From Desulfobacterales bacterium (GTDB taxonomy: Bacteria; Desulfobacterota; Desulfobacteria; Desulfobacterales; UBA11574), in NCBI GenBank assembly GCA_030145595.1, contig JAQYVG010000067.1, positions 1 through 13,860 on the forward strand: DNA of 13,860 nucleotides, given 5' to 3'. Each line of letters starts with the position of its first letter. Positions within the stretch are counted from its first letter, which is position 1. Below the pieces are notes generated by a model that searched no databases, was not told where the DNA came from, and saw only the letters and a list, made by a program, of their open reading frames with translations. Made by a program: the position numbers and the translations under genes. Positions 1 through 6,820 of the stretch are shown here, one piece after another.

Positions 1-118
1 TTTCACGGATTTTATATTATTTTATCTGTATCTGTGTAGATCCGTTTTAATCTGTGTTATCCGCGTTCCATTGAACCTGTACCTGCAACCCGCAACCCGT
101 AACCCGTATCCAGCATCG
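1..118. repeat. Short degenerate repeats downstream of the M16 protease gene
   Basis: This non-coding flank holds two kinds of simple repeat. At 31-65, two imperfect copies of a TCTGTGT..ATCCG word are spaced 20 bp apart. At 85-111 a 7-bp unit occurs nearly four times in tandem (GCAACCC, GCAACCC, GTAACCC, then GTATCC). I see no gene and no hairpin followed by a T-run that would end the protease transcript here. The low-complexity words look like dispersed intergenic repeats, but their function and copy number cannot be judged from one window. Confidence 0.6.
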
Positions 119-1384
119 CTATAAATCTAGGATATCGTCATATGCGTCTTTGTCGCTGACCGGTCCGAGCATTGTCAGGGCAAACTGATTGTCCTGGAAA
201 AGACTCTCAGCCAGTTCGAGAATTTCATCTGCGCTGACCGCTTCAACTTTGTCCACAACCTCCTGCAAGGGAATAAAACGTCCAAAATGGGTCTCGTTCT
301 GTGCCAGCCGAACCATCTGGCTGTCATTATTCTCTGAAGACAAGAGAATGTTACCTTTTGTGAATTCCTTGGCTTTTATCAGTTCGTCTGAACCGACGCG
401 CATCTCTTTAAGTTTTTTTATCTCCTTTAAAAGCAGCGCGACCGATTCATGTGCGGTTTTGGGATTAACGCCCACATAAGCTCCGAACATGCCGGTGTCT
501 ACATAAGATGAGATGAATGAGTAGACTGAATAGGCCAGTCCCCTGCGCTCACGTATTTCCTGAAAAAGCCTTGAACTCATATTACCCCCCAGGAGGGTAT
601 TCATCAGGGAATAGGCATAACGCTGGGGGTCGGTAATTGATATTCCCTTTGTTCCCAGACAGATATGAACCTGCTCCAGATCCTTGTAATGCAAGTTGAT
701 CAAGGGGTGCCCATCCGGTGAAATGCGCTCGGAGATACCGTTGCCCGGCAGCACGGATTCAAATGCCGGTCCGACCAGGTCAACAAAGCGCTCATGCTCC
801 AAGCTGCCGGCAGCGGAGATGACAATACGTTCAGGCTGATAAAAACGGTGAAAAAACTTCTTGATGGTATCGGCATCAAAACCAACAATATTTTCTCGAG
901 ACCCCAGAATCGATCGCCCCAAAGAATTTTCACCCCAAAAATGATTTCCCGAAAGAATGTGAACATACTCTTCCGGATTGTCTCCAACCATTCCGATCTC
1001 CTGGAGAATAACGGCTCGCTCGTTTTCAACCTCTCTGGCATCAAATACAGAGTTTAAAAAAATATCAGCAAGAATCTCGACGATGGTCTCAAGGTGGGTG
1101 TCCAATACTTTGGCGTGGTAACAGGTATTCTCCAGGCTGGTAAAAGCGTTGGTCTGGCCTCCGATGGCATCAAATTCCTTGGCTATTTGAAATGACGTCC
1201 GTTTCTCGGTGCCCTTGAAAATCATGTGCTCAATAAAGTGCGACAGCCCGCTTTCAGTCTCTGATTCGTCCCGGGCACCGACATTTAGCCACACTCCCAT
1301 TGATATTGACCGGACATGGGGCATCTTTTTGGTAACAATCCGAATACCATTTTTAAGGATGGTTTTATTGACGGCAGTAACCAT
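119..1384 (-). CDS. M16 family zinc metallopeptidase (insulinase/processing-peptidase-like)
   Basis: The 421-residue protein is the length of a single-unit M16B peptidase such as mitochondrial processing peptidase beta or Bacillus MlpA/YmxG. The inverted zinc motif HxxEH is at residues 49-53 (HFIEH). The third zinc ligand is probably Glu129 in the NERAVILQE segment, 76 residues after His53, the family spacing. The second half carries the conserved RRGLAYSVYS segment near residue 280, which in active members supplies substrate-positioning Arg and Tyr. The protein therefore looks like a catalytically competent subunit rather than the inactive partner. I see no signal peptide, so a cytoplasmic role is likely. 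The start codon lies 2 bp beyond the pnp stop, so it is almost certainly cotranscribed with pnp. A protease of this family beside pnp is a known arrangement (rpsO-pnp-ylxY-mlpA in Bacillus). The substrate is unknown. The ribosome site is only a weak purine stretch inside the end of pnp. Confidence 0.93.
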   Translation of the reverse strand: MVTAVNKTILKNGIRIVTKKMPHVRSISMGVWLNVGARDESETESGLSHFIEHMIFKGTEKRTSFQIAKEFDAIGGQTNAFTSLENTCYHAKVLDTHLETIVEILADIFLNSVFDAREVENERAVILQEIGMVGDNPEEYVHILSGNHFWGENSLGRSILGSRENIVGFDADTIKKFFHRFYQPERIVISAAGSLEHERFVDLVGPAFESVLPGNGISERISPDGHPLINLHYKDLEQVHICLGTKGISITDPQRYAYSLMNTLLGGNMSSRLFQEIRERRGLAYSVYSFISSYVDTGMFGAYVGVNPKTAHESVALLLKEIKKLKEMRVGSDELIKAKEFTKGNILLSSENNDSQMVRLAQNETHFGRFIPLQEVVDKVEAVSADEILELAESLFQDNQFALTMLGPVSDKDAYDDILDL

Positions 1385-1386
1385 TT

Positions 1387-3477
1387 TTATTTGTTTTTTT
1401 CTTCTTCCAGAACAGCCTTGTGACTCAGACGGATCTTTCCGTCCCTGCCGACTTCGAGCACCTTAACTTTAAGAAGGTCTCCTTCCTTGACGATGTCTGT
1501 AACTTTTGAGACGCGGTGTGGGGCAAGTTGCGAAATATGCACAAGTCCGTCCGTACCGGGACTTATTTGGACAAAGGCCCCGAAATCCATAATCTTTACC
1601 ACCTTCCCTTCGTAAATTTGGCCCTCTTCGGGTTCCGCTACAATTTCATTGACCATTTTTAAGGCCGCATCGCCGTCTGCCTGGGAAACGGCGGCGATTT
1701 TGACCGTGCCCGAGTCGTCGATTTCAATTCTTGTATTGGTTTCACTTTGAATCGACCGGATTACTTTGCCCCCGGGGCCAATGATTTCACGAATCTTGTC
1801 AGGATTGATCTTGATGGTAATTATCTTGGGTGCATAAGGAGAGATTTCTTCGCGGGGTTCCTGCAGAGCTTCCAGCATCTTGTCTAAAATATGAATCCGA
1901 CCGACACGGGCCTGCTCCAGCGCCTTTTCCATGATATCCCTGGAAAGTTCATGAATTTTAATATCCATCTGCAGTGAAGTGATGCCGTCTTTGGTGCCGG
2001 CGACCTTGAAATCCATATCACCGGTGTGGTCTTCATCACCCAAGATATCGGAAAGGACCGCGACTTGATCTTTTTCTTTTACAAGACCCATGGCGATACC
2101 GGAAACCGGGGTTTTTATGGGAACTCCTCCGTCCATAAGCGCCAGGATACCGGAACATACGGTTCCCATGGATGAAGACCCGTTTGACTCCAGGACCTCT
2201 GAGACGATCCGAATGGTATAATCGAAATCTTCCTTGGCCGGCAGAACTTTTTCTATGGCTCTGGTTGAAAGCCCGCCATGCCCGATGTCTCTGCGGCTGG
2301 GCCCCATGAACCGCCTTGCTTCTCCCACCGAATAGGGCGGAAAATTGTAATGCAGCATAAAGGGCCGGTGCTCCTCGCCGGCTAACGTTTCCACCCGCTG
2401 CTCATCCTGTCCCGAGCCAAGAGTCAGAACACCTAAGACCTGGGTTTCTCCCCTTGTAAAGAGAGCACTCCCGTGGCATCTGGGCAGGATGCCGGTCTCG
2501 CAGGCAATGTGCCTGACTTCGTCAAATTTTCTGTTATCGATTCGACGTCCTTCTTTAAGGACAAGATCTCGCATAATTTTTCTGTTTAAATCTTTCAGTA
2601 TGGCGCTTACTTCACCTCTTCGATCAGCATAGTCCGGGCCCAACTTTTCGATTATATCAACTTTGATATTATGAAGCGCTACGCTACGTTCTGTTTTTGG
2701 GAGGATCTTCAGGGCTTCGGATATCCGCAAAGATGCTTCCATCTCAATTTTGCCGGCCAGCTCCTCATCCTTTGCAGGTGGAACAAAGGGGCGTTTGGGC
2801 GCACCATTGGCCTCTCTGAGTTGTGCCTGCAGCTCTATGATCGGCTGCATCTCTTTGTGGCCGAAAAAAATGGCTTCCAATATATCAGCTTCAGTGACGA
2901 TGTCGCCGCCGCCTTCAACCATGACCACACCGCTTTTTGAACCGGCCACAATAATGTTAATATCAGATTCCCCCAACTCTTCGATGGTAGGATTGATTTT
3001 GAATTGACCGTCCAACCGGCCAACACGTACCGATGCGATCGGTCCTGCAAACGGAATATCCGATATTTCGAGCGCGGCCGATGCCCCGATCATCGCTAAA
3101 ATATCGGGGTCATTTTCCTGGTCCATGGAGAGCACCGTTGCAATCATTTGAGTTTCATAGCGGTAGTCTTTGGGGAAGAGCGGTCGAATAGGGCGGTCGA
3201 TGAGACGGGCTGTTAATGTCTCTTTTTCCGAGGGTCTTCCGATTTCACGTCTGAAATAATTTCCCGGTATCCGACCTGCAGCATAAATTTTTTCTTGATA
3301 TTCAACCGTTAGCGGTAAAAAATCTATCGGACGTTCTTCTTTGGTCGATACCACCGTTACCAGCACAATGGTGTCGCCATATTTAACCACAACCGAACCG
3401 GAAGCCTGCTTGGCAATTTTTCCGGTCTCGATACTCAGAGGTCTCCCTCCGATTTCTACTTTAAGTACAGTTTCCAT
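1387..3477 (-). CDS. pnp: Polyribonucleotide nucleotidyltransferase (PNPase)
   Basis: PNPase degrades RNA 3' to 5' with phosphate, releasing nucleoside diphosphates, and can add 3' tails in reverse. The 696 residues show the whole domain series: RNase PH core 1 (about 10-145), a helical linker (about 150-300), RNase PH core 2 (about 312-530), a KH domain (about 552-612) and an S1 domain (about 620-690). The phosphate-binding serines lie at 434-436 (NGSSSMGTVC). The catalytic acidic pair is Asp481 and Asp487 in GDEDHTGDMDF, matching E. coli Asp486 and Asp492. The KH GxxG loop is GPGG at 567-570. All key residues are intact. ATG at 3477 is preceded by a clear AGGAGA ribosome site. The gene follows rpsO, as in E. 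coli, but is separated by a terminator and a candidate promoter, and its leader contains a long inverted repeat that could serve RNA-level control. Confidence 0.98.
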   Translation of the reverse strand: METVLKVEIGGRPLSIETGKIAKQASGSVVVKYGDTIVLVTVVSTKEERPIDFLPLTVEYQEKIYAAGRIPGNYFRREIGRPSEKETLTARLIDRPIRPLFPKDYRYETQMIATVLSMDQENDPDILAMIGASAALEISDIPFAGPIASVRVGRLDGQFKINPTIEELGESDINIIVAGSKSGVVMVEGGGDIVTEADILEAIFFGHKEMQPIIELQAQLREANGAPKRPFVPPAKDEELAGKIEMEASLRISEALKILPKTERSVALHNIKVDIIEKLGPDYADRRGEVSAILKDLNRKIMRDLVLKEGRRIDNRKFDEVRHIACETGILPRCHGSALFTRGETQVLGVLTLGSGQDEQRVETLAGEEHRPFMLHYNFPPYSVGEARRFMGPSRRDIGHGGLSTRAIEKVLPAKEDFDYTIRIVSEVLESNGSSSMGTVCSGILALMDGGVPIKTPVSGIAMGLVKEKDQVAVLSDILGDEDHTGDMDFKVAGTKDGITSLQMDIKIHELSRDIMEKALEQARVGRIHILDKMLEALQEPREEISPYAPKIITIKINPDKIREIIGPGGKVIRSIQSETNTRIEIDDSGTVKIAAVSQADGDAALKMVNEIVAEPEEGQIYEGKVVKIMDFGAFVQISPGTDGLVHISQLAPHRVSKVTDIVKEGDLLKVKVLEVGRDGKIRLSHKAVLEEEKNK

Positions 3478-3542
3478 ATTTCTCTCCTAAACAGCTATTT
3501 AAAGAATCACATGATTTTGTATCTTCTCAATAAATGGAGGCT

Positions 3543-3640
3543 ACCGGTAATGAAATTTGAAAATGGCTGACTGTTTGAACGCATTAGTGAGTATTATCCG
3601 CCTCCGGAGGGTTCAGACGTTTTCAAATTTTATTACCGGT
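3543..3640. repeat. 98-bp inverted-repeat element in the pnp leader
   Basis: The two ends form an inverted repeat of about 23 bp: ACCGGTAATGAAATTTGAAA at the left, and the reverse complement of the right end reads ACCGGTAATAAAATTTGAAA. The middle contains a perfect 10-bp palindrome CCTCCGGAGG at 3601-3610. The element encodes no protein of note and resembles a small palindromic dispersed repeat (REP or MITE type). It lies between the candidate pnp promoter and the pnp start codon, so the pnp leader RNA would fold into a long stem. Confidence 0.75.
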
Positions 3641-3679
3641 TGCCGCGCCACTGACCAGAACTTATTGAAAAGTTACATG

Positions 3680-3709
3680 ATTATAGGCTAACTGATGGTA
3701 ATATTTAAA
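3680..3709 (-). promoter_or_regulatory. Candidate sigma70-type promoter for pnp
   Basis: On the minus strand a perfect -10 hexamer TATAAT (3680-3685) is preceded, after 18 bp, by TTTAAA (3704-3709), a 4-of-6 match to the -35 consensus. The -35 overlaps the T-run of the terminator behind rpsO. A transcript would have a leader of about 195 nt before pnp. The -10 is strong and the -35 moderate. This is prediction from sequence only. Confidence 0.5.
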
Positions 3710-3737
3710 TAAAAAGGGCCGGCATAATTACCGGCGA
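3709..3737 (-). terminator. Intrinsic terminator downstream of rpsO
   Basis: Read on the minus strand, GCCGG and CCGGC (3718-3735) form a GC-rich stem around a short AT loop, extended by a T-G and an A-T pair. It is followed at once by CCTTTTTATTT. This is a standard Rho-independent terminator and would end or attenuate the long transcript coming from rimP through rpsO before it reaches pnp. Confidence 0.75.
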
Positions 3738-3745
3738 TAAGAGAA

Positions 3746-3773
3746 ACAATACCAGGCAGCGGCCTGGTATTGT
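3746..3773 (-). other. Perfect 12-bp stem-loop between rpsO and its terminator
   Basis: ACAATACCAGGC and GCCTGGTATTGT are exact reverse complements around a 4-nt loop. On the minus strand the stem stands 88 nt after the rpsO stop and 10 nt before the terminator hairpin. It lacks a T-run on that strand, so it is not a canonical terminator itself. A stem this perfect at an mRNA 3' end could block exonucleases or be an RNase III site. The role is inferred. Confidence 0.6.
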
Positions 3774-3861
3774 TTTGTGAAGCATACATTTCCGCGTCTA
3801 ACATCCGGCGCTTAGTGCCGTGTTAAAGCCCTCGGTCTGCAAACCTGGTATAAAAAGGAAC

Positions 3862-4131
3862 CTATCTCCTCAATCCCAAGGATTCGATGATGGTCCTGTA
3901 TCGTTTTACATCCTTGTTTTTAACGTAGTTCAAAAGCCGTCGCCGTCTGCCGACTAAAACCAGCAAACCTCGGCGGGAATGATGATCCTTTTTATGAATC
4001 TTCAGATGCTCCGTAAGATACAAAATACGTTGTGTTAAAAGCCCGACCTGTACCTCCGGTGAACCGGTATCGGCTTCATGCAGCTTAAACCGCTCTATCA
4101 TCTCCTTTTTGTCTTTTGATGTTGAAACCAA
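3862..4131 (-). CDS. rpsO: 30S ribosomal protein S15
   Basis: S15 binds the central domain of 16S rRNA early in 30S assembly and forms a bridge to the 50S subunit. I place the start at TTG 4131, because AGGAGG (4141-4146) lies 9 nt upstream of it. This gives 89 residues, the same length as E. coli S15. The alternative upstream ATG (4182) would add 17 atypical residues, carrying NCCNF, upstream of the ribosome site. Family signatures are HEADTGSPEVQV (residues 18-29), HKKDHHSRRGLL (46-57) and the basic RRRRLLNYVKNKD helix (62-74). The gene follows truB after 83 bp, which contain a stray repeat end next to the truB stop, and is followed by a stem-loop and an intrinsic terminator. S15 represses its own translation through leader structure in E. 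coli. The leader here is AT-rich, and I cannot show such a structure. Confidence 0.97.
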   Translation of the reverse strand: MVSTSKDKKEMIERFKLHEADTGSPEVQVGLLTQRILYLTEHLKIHKKDHHSRRGLLVLVGRRRRLLNYVKNKDVKRYRTIIESLGLRR

Positions 4132-4195
4132 TTCTTTTCGCCTCCTGTATTTGAAATTACAACAATTTTTTTTGAATTGCAACAGCGTAGTAGAT

Positions 4196-4216
4196 GGATT
4201 TTTTTACGACGCCATC
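4196..4216 (-). repeat. Solitary end of the GATGG-type repeat between truB and rpsO
   Basis: The minus strand reads GATGGCGTCGTAAAAAAATC, closely matching the terminal repeat GATGGTTTCGTAAAAAGTC of the 12180-12330 element. Its first two bases lie within the truB TGA stop codon. No second end is visible nearby, so it may be a decayed or partial copy. Chance similarity of a 20-bp AT-rich word cannot be excluded. Confidence 0.45.
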
Positions 4217-5117
4217 AGTTGAATACACAACAGTAACTATACCTGCTGCCGGCAGGTGTATATTTTAAAACAGCAATAAGATCCTTATTAGTATCGACGA
4301 TTTTGATAAAGCCCTCGGAAACATCTATTTGTTCGGGCTTAACATCCTTTTGGGTTACAATTTTGCCATACATAATTTTGGCAGTCAATGCTTTATCGGC
4401 AATGTGCTCGGGCATTTGTTGCAACGCATTTGACATGCTTATCATATGCTCGGGCAGTTTTCCGGATAAAGCAAGTTCTTTTAGTTGTTGAATTGTTAAG
4501 GCCTCATCTATTGTAAATCCGCTGCTCTCGATTCTCTTAAGATCCTTAAGGTGCCCGCCGCATCCTAAGGCCGTGCCAATGTCGGCGCAAAGTGTACGGA
4601 TATATGTCCCTGCGCTGCAGGCAACCATGAAATGTACCAGCGGCAAATCAATTTTAAGTACTTCAATGGTTGCTATAGATACTCGTCTTGCCGGTTTCTG
4701 AACAGGGTTACCGCTTCTTGCAAGTTTGTGCAGGGGCACTCCTTTATGCTTCAATGCCGAATAAACCGGCGGCAATTGATCCAGTGTCCCTTCAAACTGC
4801 TTAAATACGGATCGTATCGCTTGATCCGTAAAGTTTACCGCACTGCTGGTAGCTGTTACCGTTCCGGTTAAATCCTGGGTGTCTGTTTCAACTCCCAGGT
4901 GCAGAACAGCCTCGTATTTTTTACTGCTGTGCAAAAAAAACCTTGCAAGCTTTGTCGCCCGATTCACACAGCATATCAAGACACCTGTTGCAAAAGGATC
5001 AAGCGTACCGGTGTGCCCTATCTTTCCGGCGCCAAGTAGTTTTTTTACAACGGCCACCATCCGGGCAGATGTTGTGCTAGCGGGCTTATCAACAACTAAA
5101 ATTCCGCTTAAGTTCAT
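4215..5117 (-). CDS. truB: tRNA pseudouridine(55) synthase TruB
   Basis: TruB converts U55 of the T-loop of elongator tRNAs to pseudouridine and also acts as a tRNA folding chaperone. The 300-residue length is typical. The N-terminal GILVVDKPA (residues 5-13) and catalytic GHTGTLDPFATGVL, with Asp40 as the nucleophile, are clear. YEAVLHLGVETDTQDLTG (68-85), the segment around PPVYSALKHKG, and CSAGTYIRTL are further family signatures. About the last 70 residues form a PUA-like RNA-binding tail ending in YSYCCVF. The ATG lies 16 bp after the nrnA stop with no strong ribosome site, so translation may be coupled to nrnA. A short stem (ACCTGC/GCAGGT) sits inside the last codons, and a repeat end overlaps the stop codon. 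Confidence 0.97.
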   Translation of the reverse strand: MNLSGILVVDKPASTTSARMVAVVKKLLGAGKIGHTGTLDPFATGVLICCVNRATKLARFFLHSSKKYEAVLHLGVETDTQDLTGTVTATSSAVNFTDQAIRSVFKQFEGTLDQLPPVYSALKHKGVPLHKLARSGNPVQKPARRVSIATIEVLKIDLPLVHFMVACSAGTYIRTLCADIGTALGCGGHLKDLKRIESSGFTIDEALTIQQLKELALSGKLPEHMISMSNALQQMPEHIADKALTAKIMYGKIVTQKDVKPEQIDVSEGFIKIVDTNKDLIAVLKYTPAGSRYSYCCVFN

Positions 5118-5133
5118 GCTGCATTTATTCGAA

Positions 5134-6102
5134 TCACAATCTTTCAGCCAGGTTAAATATTTTTAATTTTAGATCAGGAAGTGTCGACTCAATATTAAAT
5201 CCGGCAGCACTGGAATGACCGCCCCCCCCAAACGAGGAAGCTATTTCAGCCACATCAATTGTTCCATCGGACCGCAGACTCACATGATAATTACCGCATG
5301 TTTCTGACGTTCTATAACCATTTTGATGCTCCTGGATGAGCGCCGCAACTTTTACGTCCTCAATACTTCTTGCATAGTTAATCAGGCCGTCCACGTCTTC
5401 AGGCCGGGTCCGCGTCTTATTGAGCATGTTCTGAGTGAGAGTCATAATTGACAATCTGCCGTTATATGAGATTTCAATGGAGTCAAGAGCAAGGTTCAGC
5501 AGCTTTATGCGGCCCAGAGAATAGGTACCATACACACGCCGAGCAATTTTATAAGGATCGACACCCAACGCCACCATCTCTTCACAGATTGCAAAAGCAG
5601 CCTTATTCGTATTTGAAAATCGAAATGAACCCGTATCGGTCAAAATCCCCGTATATATGGAAGTTGCCATGTTTTCGTCAATGGAAACAGACAACTGTTT
5701 TATCAAACGATACACGATTTCTGCGGTGGCGCATGCGGACGTATCTATTAGTTGCAGATCGCCAAAACCGACATTGGTGACATGGTGATCAATGTTGATG
5801 ATGACCGGTATCCGACGCACCATTGAAACCGCCTCTCCGACCCGTTCCAAGTCACTGCAATCAAGGATAACAGCCGTGTCAAAATTTCGGTTGCCGAATT
5901 CTCGAACAACGCTGTTCACGGCCGGCAGAAAACGATACACCGCCGGAATGGCACTTTCATTGTATAAAGTTGTTTTTTTGCTGATTGCTTTAAGAGAAAG
6001 CCCCATAGCGATCAGGGAGCCTATGGCGTCGCCGTCCGGATTGGCGTGGGAAACAACTAAAATACTTTTACTGTTTTGCAAATGACTTATTATTTTATCC
6101 AT
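5134..6102 (-). CDS. nrnA: DHH/DHHA1 phosphoesterase, NrnA-like nanoRNase / pAp phosphatase
   Basis: NrnA-type enzymes degrade very short RNAs (2-5 nt) to mononucleotides, and many also dephosphorylate 3'-phosphoadenosine 5'-phosphate. Numbered from ATG 6102 (322 residues), the metal motifs are VSHANPDGDAIGS (17-29, His19, Asp23, Asp25), ILDCSD (79-84), the DHH signature at 105-107 in NIDHHVTN, and LTDTGSFRFS (154-163). The C-terminal DHHA1 substrate domain shows FGGGGHSSAAGF (291-302). All metal ligands are present. The gene overlaps the end of rbfA by 8 bp from this start. An in-frame TTG four codons upstream (6114) would give 326 residues and a 20-bp overlap. Neither start has a good ribosome site, so coupling to rbfA translation is likely. 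In a sulfate-handling organism pAp removal would be relevant, but that link is inference. Confidence 0.93.
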   Translation of the reverse strand: MDKIISHLQNSKSILVVSHANPDGDAIGSLIAMGLSLKAISKKTTLYNESAIPAVYRFLPAVNSVVREFGNRNFDTAVILDCSDLERVGEAVSMVRRIPVIINIDHHVTNVGFGDLQLIDTSACATAEIVYRLIKQLSVSIDENMATSIYTGILTDTGSFRFSNTNKAAFAICEEMVALGVDPYKIARRVYGTYSLGRIKLLNLALDSIEISYNGRLSIMTLTQNMLNKTRTRPEDVDGLINYARSIEDVKVAALIQEHQNGYRTSETCGNYHVSLRSDGTIDVAEIASSFGGGGHSSAAGFNIESTLPDLKLKIFNLAERL

Positions 6103-6448
6103 TGTCTGTTTCAATAGACTTCAGCACTTTATCGATGTGTGATCCGTATTCAAAAGATTCATCGTAAAAAAATTTAATCTCCGGCATATATCGCAAACCT
6201 AACTGCTGGGCCAGGGTCCGTTTTACATACCCACGCGCGCTATTGAAACCTTTGGCAGCTTCCTTGCTGCTGTTTCTGCCTCCCGATGTCGTAAAATAGA
6301 TCCGTGCCGTCCTTAAATCACGGGACATCTTTACGCCCGTAATTGTAGCCATTTCGAGACGAGGATCTTTAATGTTTTTCTTCAAGATGTCAGCCAGAAC
6401 TTGTTGGATATGGCCGCTGACTCTTTCAGAGCGTGCGAATGGTTTCAT
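6095..6448 (-). CDS. rbfA: 30S ribosome-binding factor RbfA
   Basis: RbfA is a small KH-fold protein that binds the immature 30S subunit near the 5' end of 16S rRNA and is needed for late maturation, notably in the cold. The 117 residues match the usual length. Signatures are the N-terminal RSERVSGHIQQVLADIL (residues 7-23), DPRLEMATITGVKMSRDLRTA (28-48) and ARIYFTTSG. The C-terminal part LRYMPEIKFFYDES is the typical last strand and precedes the helix that ends in the protein's acidic tail. It lies 66 bp after ylxP, a gap filled mostly by the two-hairpin repeat. The ATG has no clear ribosome site, and the hairpin nearest to it ends about 12 nt upstream. The 3' end overlaps nrnA. Confidence 0.95.
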   Translation of the reverse strand: MKPFARSERVSGHIQQVLADILKKNIKDPRLEMATITGVKMSRDLRTARIYFTTSGGRNSSKEAAKGFNSARGYVKRTLAQQLGLRYMPEIKFFYDESFEYGSHIDKVLKSIETDNG

Positions 6449-6460
6449 GTTGTTTTTTTA

Positions 6461-6514
6461 GCAGCTCAGCTGCCTTTTATAAAATCGGGTTATAAAATCG
6501 CGCAGCGATTTTAT
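6461..6514. repeat. Two-hairpin intergenic repeat between ylxP and rbfA
   Basis: Hairpin one (6492-6514) is ATAAAATCG and CGATTTTAT around a 5-base loop, with a further half copy AAAATCGGGT next to it. Hairpin two (6461-6473) is GCAGCT/AGCTGC around one base. The first hairpin ends exactly against the ylxP stop codon. The same order of hairpins, joined by a TATAAC-like link, recurs upstream of rimP at 11817-11858, so this is a repeat unit and not a unique structure. Confidence 0.65.
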
Positions 6515-6802
6515 CTATAGATTAATTATCTCCATTTCACTATCAATAATCTCGGCCAGTCCCAATTCGTCTGCCAGATTGAATATTTTGTCAATCTTAG
6601 AGTTTATCACCTTGCGATTGTTGCCGACCAGTGCAAAACCTATTTCAGCCCTTTGGTAGATATCATTTGCTCCAACTTCGGCGGCCGAAACATTAAAATT
6701 GTTGCGCAGCCGGCTGATAATCGATTTTACAACTTTGCGTTTGCCTTTCAGCGACCGGCAGTCATGCAGCCTGAATGTTATGATCCCCAAGCCGACAACC
6801 AT
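6515..6802 (-). CDS. ylxP: YlxP-like DUF503 family protein
   Basis: This 95-residue protein belongs to the small DUF503/YlxP family, often encoded between infB and rbfA. Recognisable features are the opening strand VVGLGIITFRLHDCRSLKGKRK (residues 2-23 by position; key part SLKGKR), the segment FNVSAAEVGANDIYQRAEIGFALVGN (36-61; key part AEV...D..Q.A.IG), and an acidic C-terminus ending in MEIINL. The family has a ferredoxin-like fold and is presumed to work in ribosome assembly, as inferred from its neighbours. No catalytic residues are apparent. It starts 18 bp after infB, with GAGGG overlapping the infB stop as a ribosome site, which fits coupled translation in one operon. Confidence 0.88.
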   Translation of the reverse strand: MVVGLGIITFRLHDCRSLKGKRKVVKSIISRLRNNFNVSAAEVGANDIYQRAEIGFALVGNNRKVINSKIDKIFNLADELGLAEIIDSEMEIINL

Positions 6803-6820
6803 AATCTATCTTTATTCCCT

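Noticed and set aside
3507..3584. A 25-codon frame (MRSNSQPFSNFITG...) in the pnp leader on the minus strand, downstream of GGAGG
   Set aside because: The GGAGG lies about 16 nt from the ATG and is part of a palindrome, and the frame simply runs through the inverted-repeat arm. There is no sign of coding selection.
4132..4214. An S15-binding autoregulatory structure in the rpsO leader
   Set aside because: The leader is AT-rich with only weak pairing (GTTGCAATT/AATTGTTG). No pseudoknot or rRNA mimic could be made out by eye.
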